DNA of 64,000 nt from Aquabacter sediminis. Lineage in GTDB: Bacteria > Pseudomonadota > Alphaproteobacteria > Rhizobiales > Xanthobacteraceae. The notes below the pieces were generated by a model, which was not told the DNA's origin, made no database searches, and saw only the letters and a program-made list of their open reading frames with translations. This document shows positions 37,196-44,500 of this stretch, one piece after another. The stretch covers positions 1-64,000 of the forward strand of contig NZ_JARBFX010000010.1 of NCBI RefSeq assembly GCF_028863665.1, read 5' to 3'. The translations under genes and the position numbers were made by a program. How positions within the stretch are numbered: the first letter of the stretch is position 1; the number at the start of each line of letters is the position of its first letter.

Positions 37196-38377
37196 ATGAG
37201 CATTAGGTGTATTCTTCTCAAGCACGCGACTCGACGCGGAGATCCCCTTTTGGCGAACGCCTCGCTCCTTGATGTCAGCCAGGATGGCGATCAGCTGCGC
37301 GCGGCGGGGCAGGGCACCTGGACCTCCGACACCGCTGGCGAGCTTGAGGCGGCGGTGAATGCCGCAACGCAGCGCTATCCAAAGCCCGAGCGTGTGACCA
37401 TCGACCTGTCCGGTGTGGAGCGCCTGGACACGTTCGGTGCCCTGTTGCTTGAGCGGCTGCGCCGGGCGTGGTCGCGCGACGGTGTGGAGCCGGCCGTCAC
37501 TGGACTCCAGCCGCGCTATGATGCGCTGATCCAGGAAATGAAGCGCACCGGGCGCGAGGCGCCGCCGCCCGCGCGCCGCATCCCCGGTGTCCTGGAACGC
37601 ACGGGCATGACGGTGGTGGAGGTTCTCCAGGACGCTCTGGCGCTCCTGAACTTCATCGGCGCCACCATCGCCGCCTTCCTGCGCATGCTGGCGCGCCCGC
37701 GCAATTTCCGGTTCACGTCCATGGTGAACCAGATGGACCGCGCCGGCTTCCGCGCGGTGCCCATCATCATTCTCATCACCTTCCTCATCGGCGCGATCCT
37801 CGGGCAGCAAGGCATCTTCCATTTCCGCCAGTTCGGTGCCGAGATCTATGTCGTGGACATGGTGGGCGTGCTGGTGCTCCGCGAGCTGGGGGTGCTGATC
37901 GTCTCCATCATGATCGCCGGCCGCTCCGGCAGTGCGTTCACCGCCGAGCTCGGCTCCATGCGCATGCGGGAAGAAGTGGACGCCCTGCGCGTGATGGGTT
38001 TCGACCCGGTGGAGATCCTGGTGGTGCCGCGGGTGCTGGCGTTGATCCTTGCGCTGCCGCTCCTCACCTTCGTCGGCTCCATGGCGGCCCTTATCGGCGG
38101 TGGCCTGGTGTGCTGGACCTATGGCGGCATCACGCCCGACGTGTTCCTCGACCGGCTGAAGGATGCCATCTCCATCGACCATTTCCTGGTGGGCATCATC
38201 AAGGCGCCCTTCATGGCGGCGGTGATCGGGCTCGTCTCGTGCCTTGAGGGCCTACGGGTGGGTGGCAGCGCGGAATCGCTCGGCCAGCACACCACCGCCT
38301 CTGTGGTGAAGGCCATTTTCCTCGTCATCGTGATGGACGGGGTGTTCGCCATGTTCTTCGCGTCCATCAATATGTGA
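37196..38377 (+). CDS. STAS-MlaE ABC lipid transporter permease
   Basis: A 393-residue fusion. Residues about 25-115 form an N-terminal STAS-like domain (VTIDLSGVERLDTFGALLLE), the role of the separate MlaB in E. coli. Residues about 130-393 are an MlaE-type permease with PIIILITFLIGAILGQQGIF, SIMIAGRSGSAFTAELGSMR and the end LGQHTTASVVKAIFLVIVMD. It is the first gene of a four-gene inner-membrane system moving phospholipids between membranes. The start is uncertain: ATG at 37196 is used, but no strong Shine-Dalgarno is visible and a later TTG is possible. Confidence 0.88.
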   Translation: MSIRCILLKHATRRGDPLLANASLLDVSQDGDQLRAAGQGTWTSDTAGELEAAVNAATQRYPKPERVTIDLSGVERLDTFGALLLERLRRAWSRDGVEPAVTGLQPRYDALIQEMKRTGREAPPPARRIPGVLERTGMTVVEVLQDALALLNFIGATIAAFLRMLARPRNFRFTSMVNQMDRAGFRAVPIIILITFLIGAILGQQGIFHFRQFGAEIYVVDMVGVLVLRELGVLIVSIMIAGRSGSAFTAELGSMRMREEVDALRVMGFDPVEILVVPRVLALILALPLLTFVGSMAALIGGGLVCWTYGGITPDVFLDRLKDAISIDHFLVGIIKAPFMAAVIGLVSCLEGLRVGGSAESLGQHTTASVVKAIFLVIVMDGVFAMFFASINM

Positions 38378-38383
38378 GGTGAC

Positions 38384-39205
38384 ATGGACGCGCCCGACAC
38401 ATCCCTTCCCCCCGACGGACCGCCCGTGATGACCGCTGCTCCCGGCGAGCCCATCATCAGCGTGCGCGACCTTGTGGTGGGGTTCGGCGACCGGATCATC
38501 CTCAATCATCTCAGCCTCGACATCATGCGGGGCGAGATCCTCGGCTTCGTCGGCACCTCCGGTGGCGGCAAGTCGGTGCTCACTCGCACCATTCTCGGCC
38601 TCGTGCCCAAGCGGTCGGGGACGGTGGAGGTGTTCGGGCAGAATGTGGATGACCTGGACGAGAAGAAGCGCTCGGCCATGGAGCGGCGCTGGGGCGTCCT
38701 GTTCCAGCAGGGGGCGCTGTTCTCCTCGCTCACGGTCAAGCAGAACATCCAGTTCCCGCTGCGCGAGAATCTCAAGCTGTCCCAGAAGCTCATGGACGAG
38801 ATCGCCTACACCAAGATCGAGATGGTGGGGCTGAAGCCGGACGTGGGCGAGAAGCTGCCGTCGGAACTGTCCGGCGGCATGATCAAGCGCGCCGCCCTGG
38901 CGCGCGCGCTGGTGCTCGATCCCGACATCATGTTCCTCGACGAGCCCACGTCGGGCCTCGATCCCATCGGTGCCGGCGATTTCGACGAGCTGATCCGAAC
39001 CCTGCAGCAGACTTTGGGGCTGACGGTTTTCATGGTAACGCACGATCTGGACAGCCTGCACACCGTCTGCGATCGCATCGCGGCCCTGTACGACGGTAAG
39101 GTGATCGCACAGGGGACCATCGAGACGATGATGGCATCGCAGCATCCCTGGCTTCAGTCCTATTTCCACGGGGTCCGCGCGCGGGCCGTTCGGTCGTCAT
39201 GGTGA
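38384..39205 (+). CDS. MlaF-like ABC transporter ATPase
   Basis: A 273-residue ABC ATPase. Walker A is GFVGTSGGGKSVLTRT, the signature is ELSGGMIKRAALARAL, Walker B is PDIMFLDEPTSGLDP and the H-loop MVTHDLDS. The variant SGGMIKRA signature is typical of MlaF/Mkl. The first about 20 residues are a disordered Pro-rich lead. It lies six bases after the permease gene. Confidence 0.92.
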   Translation: MDAPDTSLPPDGPPVMTAAPGEPIISVRDLVVGFGDRIILNHLSLDIMRGEILGFVGTSGGGKSVLTRTILGLVPKRSGTVEVFGQNVDDLDEKKRSAMERRWGVLFQQGALFSSLTVKQNIQFPLRENLKLSQKLMDEIAYTKIEMVGLKPDVGEKLPSELSGGMIKRAALARALVLDPDIMFLDEPTSGLDPIGAGDFDELIRTLQQTLGLTVFMVTHDLDSLHTVCDRIAALYDGKVIAQGTIETMMASQHPWLQSYFHGVRARAVRSSW

Positions 39206-39218
39206 GGTGGAAATAGGC

Positions 39219-40139
39219 ATGGAGACCAGGGCCAACTACACCATCATCGGCGCCTTCACGCTGCTCGTGATCGGGGCGGCGTTCGGCTTCGTCTATTGGT
39301 TCGCGCGTCCCCAGGTGAGCGACGAGCGGGCGCTGTACGAAATCGTCTATAACGGCTCGGTTGCCGGCCTGCGCCAGGGCAACAACGTGCTGTTCAATGG
39401 CATTCCCATCGGCCAGGTGACCATGCTGGGCCTCGTGCCCGGCAAGCCCAACGAGGTGCTGGTGCGGGTGGGCGTGCGGCCGGATGTGCCGATTCTCGCG
39501 GACGCCCGCGCCGGGCTGGAGACGCAGGGCCTGACCGGCATCGTTGCGGTGTCCATCCGCGGCGGCGCCGCCGACGCCAAGCCCCTGCCCATTGGCCCCA
39601 ACGGCTATCCGCGCATTGATGCGGACGGTGGCGCCGGCATGGCCGGCCTCATCAACACCGTGCAGGACGTGGCGGGTCGCGCCAACAAGATCCTGGAGGC
39701 GGTGGACCCGGACAAGATCGCCGCCATCGTCGCCAATATCGAGACCTTCTCCAAGGCCCTGTCCGATCATTCGGAGGATGTGGGCTCGCTGATGCAGCGG
39801 TCCAACGAGATTGCCGGCCAGGTGCAGGAATTGGCGACGAAGGCCGACGCCGTGCTCGCGGACCTGAAGCGGGCGGCGGGCGATCCGGATGGCATGGTCA
39901 ACCAGGTATCCGAGGCTGCCGCCTCCGTGCGCCGCCTCGCCAACAATCTGGACACCCGTACGGAAGAGATCGCCACCCAGGTGGAGAAGTTCACCGGCCC
40001 CGGCCTGCGGCAGTTCGAGGCTCTGGCGGTGGACGGCCGGCGGACCTTGTCCGACATCGAGCGTGTCTTCCGCAATTTCGAGCGCAATCCACGTCAGTTC
40101 ATATTTGGCGGCAGCTCCGTACCCGAATATAGGCGGTGA
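39219..40139 (+). CDS. MlaD-like MCE domain protein
   Basis: A 306-residue periplasmic substrate-binding subunit. One membrane anchor (residues about 8-28, TIIGAFTLLVIGAAFGFVYW) precedes an MCE domain (about 37-115, FNGIPIGQVTMLGLVPGKPN and GLTGIVAVSIRGG). A long helical C-terminal region with LMQRSNEIAGQVQELATKAD follows, likely a needle or coiled-coil extension. MCE proteins form hexameric lipid conduits. The ATG was chosen because GAGGTGG lies eight bases upstream; a GTG four codons earlier overlaps that site. Confidence 0.9.
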   Translation: METRANYTIIGAFTLLVIGAAFGFVYWFARPQVSDERALYEIVYNGSVAGLRQGNNVLFNGIPIGQVTMLGLVPGKPNEVLVRVGVRPDVPILADARAGLETQGLTGIVAVSIRGGAADAKPLPIGPNGYPRIDADGGAGMAGLINTVQDVAGRANKILEAVDPDKIAAIVANIETFSKALSDHSEDVGSLMQRSNEIAGQVQELATKADAVLADLKRAAGDPDGMVNQVSEAAASVRRLANNLDTRTEEIATQVEKFTGPGLRQFEALAVDGRRTLSDIERVFRNFERNPRQFIFGGSSVPEYRR

Positions 40140-40144
40140 GGAGC

Positions 40145-40774
40145 ATGTTAAGAGAGTCGAGGGCTGAAACCGTGCCTCTATCCGCGAGCCTGTGGTCTGT
40201 CGTGCGCGCAGTGACGGTCGCTCTGGCGGTGACGGGCCTTGCCGCCTGTGCGTCAAACCCGATCCCCACCTTCGATCTCTCTGCGCCCACCCAGTTCACC
40301 GCCAAGGGCGGCGGAAGCGGGCAGCTGGTGGTGGTCATGCCCACGGCACTGGCGGCGCTCGACACCGAGAAGATCCTGGTGGAGCCGGCCCCTGGCCAGA
40401 TCAGCTATCTCTCCGACGCCCAGTGGGCCGACCGCCTGCCGCCTCTGCTCCAGGCGCGGACCATCCAGGCGTTCGAGAATGGCAGCCGTCTCTCCCGCGT
40501 GGCGCGCCCCGGCGACGGCATTTCGGGCGACTACCAGCTCAACATGGACATCCGCACCTTCGGCGTGCGCATCGAGCCGTCGGGCGCCCAGGCGGTGGTG
40601 GAAATCTCCGCCAAGGTCATCGACAATCAGGCCGGACGCATCGTTGCCGCCCGAATCTTCAGCGCCCGGGTGCCGATTTCCTCCGTTACCGGTCCGGCGG
40701 TGGCACAGGCGCTGGACGAGGCATCCGACCAGGTGCTCATCGACATGGTCCGCTGGGCGGCGCCGCGCTTCTGA
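40145..40774 (+). CDS. ABC-type transport auxiliary lipoprotein (PqiC/LptE-like)
   Basis: A 209-residue lipoprotein, fourth gene of the MCE operon. The lipobox is GLAACAS, so Cys becomes residue 1 of the mature protein. The rest has the ABC auxiliary (DUF330/PqiC-like) outline, with VVVMPTALAALDTEKILVEP, LPPLLQARTIQAFENGSRLS and the end ALDEASDQVLIDMVRWA. It may form the outer-membrane end of the lipid path. GTG at 40172 would give a tidier signal peptide, and GTG at 40136 is also in frame. Confidence 0.83.
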   Translation: MLRESRAETVPLSASLWSVVRAVTVALAVTGLAACASNPIPTFDLSAPTQFTAKGGGSGQLVVVMPTALAALDTEKILVEPAPGQISYLSDAQWADRLPPLLQARTIQAFENGSRLSRVARPGDGISGDYQLNMDIRTFGVRIEPSGAQAVVEISAKVIDNQAGRIVAARIFSARVPISSVTGPAVAQALDEASDQVLIDMVRWAAPRF

Positions 40775-41088
40775 CCGCCAGCTTGGACGACGGCTGGGCG
40801 AGGCTGCCGCCCGCCCTCCGGTTTCAGGCGCCGCCGCTCTCCGGGAGCCGCCCCGCGACCGACCTTCATCTCCACTGGACCGCCGGCGGGGGGAAACAGC
40901 CTCTTTGCCCGATCGTCCCGCGACGGCCCGGCCCCCAAGCCCTCATGGTGCGCGCACCCTGGAGATGGCCTGCATCTGCCATGGCCTCCTGAACGGGTCT
41001 GTCAGCGCTTGGAGGGCAAGCGGCGGCCCAAGGACGTTTTCCCGCCACCTGAAGGCTGCCCGGCATTCCTCGGCGGACGAGGCGTGCG

Positions 41089-41127
41089 CATGCCGCGAGA
41101 CATCGTCTCTCGGCATGACGGAGTTTT
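41089..41127 (+). terminator. Possible terminator or small-RNA hairpin downstream of the MCE operon
   Basis: Inverted repeat CATGCCG...CGGCATG enclosing GAGAC-ATC-GTCTC, with one internal C/T mismatch, then ACGGAG and TTTTT. The gap between stem and U-run is longer than in a classical terminator, and the operon ends over 300 bases upstream. Confidence 0.35.
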
Positions 41128-41441
41128 TGTGAACCGGGGCAAGGCGGGGTGAAGCCCGGTCCCTTCTCCCTTTGATGAGACACAGTCCTACCTGCGACCC
41201 AGCTTTCACTTTACTGGGGAATGCGCCCGGCCGACCGCGGATGGGCAGTGGGCGACCTCAGATTCGGCACGCCGCGGCCGGCCGCCGCTCCTTGCCTGTC
41301 TCGACCTGCATGGCAGCCCGTGCGCAACGCCGGGGGAAGACCTCTGGCGTCGGGCTCCCGCCCCTACCGCGGTTGAAATCCCGCGCTTCCAAGACGGGTC
41401 CTTAAGCTGCTCCGGGCGGCCATCCTCGCACCGGGCTCTCC

Positions 41442-41475
41442 AAAAAAGAAGAAGGGCGAGGTCTCCCCCGCCCTT
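41442..41475 (-). terminator. Intrinsic terminator of the giant repeat-protein gene
   Basis: Read on the minus strand: AAGGGCG, a ten-base loop, CGCCCTT, then CTTCTTTTTT. It lies 33 bases after the stop codon of the long minus-strand gene. Confidence 0.75.
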
Positions 41476-41507
41476 GCAAGTCTGTATCGCTCTTGGGTGT
41501 TATGGGT

Positions 41508-44500
41508 TCATTCGAACCGGCCTGCCGCGTGGGCGAGCATGGTATAGACCTTGCCCGTGTCGGAGGTCAGGTAGGTCTTGGTCAGGACGTTGGACTTGTC
41601 ATCTTCGGAAACCTGGTCGAGCAGGCGGTCAAATTCGTCGAGATAGTGATCGACGGTGTCACGGAACTCTTCATCGGTGCGGTACTTGCGGCGCAGTTCC
41701 TCGAAAGTTGCCTGCCCCTGCATGGTGTAGAGCCGGCGGGTGAAGACGTTGCGCTCCCCGCGCTTGTAGCGCTCCCACAGGTCCACCGCGGCGTGGTGAT
41801 CGATCATGCGCGCGATGTCCACCGAGAGGGAGTCCAGCGACTCGATGGTGTGCTGGGGCGGGCGGGCGCGCACGGGCTGGGGCGCCGGACGCTGCTGCTT
41901 CTCGCTTTCCGCCTCGGCGAGGTCGCCGGACGCGCGGGCAAGCAGTTCCGAGAGCCAGCCGTCCTTGCCGCCTTCGGCCTCACGGGCCGGGGGGGCGGTG
42001 CGGACGGGCTCGGGGGCACGCTCCGCCGCCGGGCGGGCAGGGGCGACCACCTTGCGGGCCTCCACCGGTGCCACCGGGGCCACGGGCTCCGGACGGCGCA
42101 CGGGGGTGGGGGCGGGACGCTCCACCGTCCGGGCAGGTTCGCGGGAGATGACGCGGCCGGCGGGGGCCGAGACGTCCACCGACTGGCCGTTGCGGGCAAC
42201 GATCTCGTTGAGTTCCGCCAGAGCCTTGATCTGCTCGGCCACGGCGCGGCGCATGGTGGCCGCGCTGGCCTCGGTCTCGGCGGGCAGTTCGAGAATGCCC
42301 TTCTTCATCTCCTCGCGGGCCAGCTCGATGGCCTGCTGCACGTCGGTGGCGGCGCCCTTCAGCTCGCGGGCGACGTCGGTGAAGCGGCGGCCGGTTTCCT
42401 CGAACAGCCGGTTCACGTCGCCCAGTGCCTCGTCATAGGTGGTCTTGAGCGCGGCGGTGAGGAGGGTGCGTTCCGTCTCCGAGGCGTTGCGCGCCACTTC
42501 CATCTGGGCCTCCATGGCCTTGACGGTGGAAGCGGCCGAGCCGTTCACGGTCTCCGCGATCTCGCCGGCCTGGCTGCGGGCCTGAGTGAGCGAGGTCTCA
42601 AGAGAAGCGTGGAGGGCGCGCAGGCGCTCGTCCATTTCGGCGATGCGGGTGGTCAGCGCGCCAGAGAGCTGCTCGATGGCTTCCTTGCGGCTGGAGAGGG
42701 TGGCATCCACATGGGCGTGGGTGTCCGCCAGGGCCTTGGAGGCGTCCAGCACCGCGCTGCTCTGCGCCTCGAAGCGCTGGGTGAGCGCCGCAATCTCGGT
42801 GAGCGTGCCGTCGGTGACGCCGCGCAGGGCCGAGACCTGATTGCCCAGTTCGCCCACGGCGCCGGTGGCGGCGCCGTCCAGGTTGGAGACGCTCTCCTGG
42901 ATGGAGCGCACCTGCGTGGCATAGCGCTCCTCGAACTGGGAGAGCGAGCCGACCACGTGGGTGATCGTGTCCTGGAAGGTGGAGTTGGCGGCGTCGAGGC
43001 GAGTGACGATGGCCTCCACGTCGCCCTTGAGGGAGCTGGACGTGGCAGCCATGTCGGCGGCCGCCTTCTGGCTCGCCTGCTCGATGGCGGCGAGGAAGAC
43101 GCCGTTCTTGCCTTCGATCAGGTCCGCAAACTCGGTCATGCGGGTGCCCAGCGTCTGCGACACGCCATCGACGCGGGTGGTGAGGGTGGTGCCCACCGTG
43201 TCGGCCATCTGGGTGAGGGTCGCCTCGGCCTGGGCCGCATCCCTCTTGATGCGGTTGGAAATGCCACCCAGCTTGGTGCCGAGGGTCTCGGCCAGGGCAT
43301 TGCCGCGCACTTCAAGGGCGGTGGCAACACCGTCCAGTCGGCCGGTCACGATCTCCTCGATGCGGGCGACACGGCTGTCGAGCATGGAGGCGACCTCCTG
43401 GGCCCGGCTGCCGATGCCGCGTCCCACGAACTCGGCCCGCTCGGAGAGCACCTCGCCGATGGCGCGGGTGCGCACCGAGAAGAACTCGTCGAGGGTCGCG
43501 ACCGAGCGCTCCAGGGCCTCGGTGGTGGACTGGGTGCCGGTGGAGAGCACCTCGCCGATTTCCGCCGAGCGCACGGCCAGGTTCTCGGTGAGGGACTGGG
43601 CGCGGCTGTCGATGGCCTGCTCCACCCGCGAGATCCGGTCTTCCAGCGTGGCGGCGATCAGCTCCGCCGTCAGGTTGAGGCCGTCGGTGAGGCCCTTGGT
43701 GCGCTGGTCGATGGTGGTCTCGAACCCGCCGATGCGCTCGTCCAGGGTGAGCGCGACGCTCTGGGTGGCGGCGGACAGGCCGTCGGACAAGGTCCGGGTC
43801 TTCTCATCGAGGGTCTGCTCGATGCGGCCGAGGCTGCCGTCCAAGGTGGCCGCGATGGCGTCTGCGGACGCGGCGAGGCCGTCGCCGAGGGTTGCGGTCT
43901 TGGTGTCGAGGGCTTCCGTCAGACGGCCGATGCTGCCGTCGAGTGTGGCCGCGATGGCATCGGCCGAGGCGGCGAGGCCGTCGCTGAGGGTTGCGGTCTT
44001 GGTGTCGAGGGCTTCCGTCAGGCGCCCGATGCTGCCGTCGAGCGTGGCCGCGATGGCATCAGCCGAGGCGGCGAGGCCGTCGCCGAGCGTCGCGGTCTTG
44101 CTGTCGAGCGTCTCCGCCAGGCGGTCGATGCTGGAATCCACCGCGGTGGCCAGGGTCTGCGCCGAAGTGGCGAGGCCGGTGTTGAGGCGACGGGTGCGCT
44201 GGTCGAGGCTATCCTCGATCTGCGCGATGCGGGTGTCGAGCACCGAGGCGATGGCCTCGCTGGAGCCCGCAAGGCCGTCCGCGAGCGCCTCGGCACGGCG
44301 GCCGAGGGTTTCCTCGAACTGGCCGAGGCTGCCTTCCACCGTCGCAGCGATGGCATCGGCGCTGGCCGCCAGGCCCTGGGTGAGGGAGGCGGTGCGCGCC
44401 CCAACCGTGCGCTCGAAGGTGCCGAGGCTCTCGTCGAGCGTGGTGGAAATGGTCTGCGTGGTCGCGGTGAGGCCCTCGGTGAGGCGGAGCGTCTTCTGCT

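Larger units (their letters stand above)
40775..41507. other. 733-base intergenic region with a strong hairpin
   Basis: No coding sequence is supported; the open frames here lack family features. It holds a long inverted repeat at 41089-41117 (7 bp CATGCCG/CGGCATG, a mismatch, then GAGAC/GTCTC, loop ATC) followed eight bases later by TTTTT. That could end the MCE operon transcript or be part of a small RNA. The terminator of the giant minus-strand gene lies at 41442-41475. The rest is featureless to me. Confidence 0.6.

Noticed and set aside
36128-38182. Open frame continuing upstream from the epimerase gene for another 1 kb
   Set aside because: The upstream part is antisense to the MlaE-type permease gene and is His/Arg-rich; the enzyme's family start lies at 37105.
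41500-41520. GGTTCATTCGAACC, resembling a tRNA T-loop
   Set aside because: It overlaps the C-terminal codons and stop of the giant gene, and no acceptor, D or anticodon stems can be built around it.
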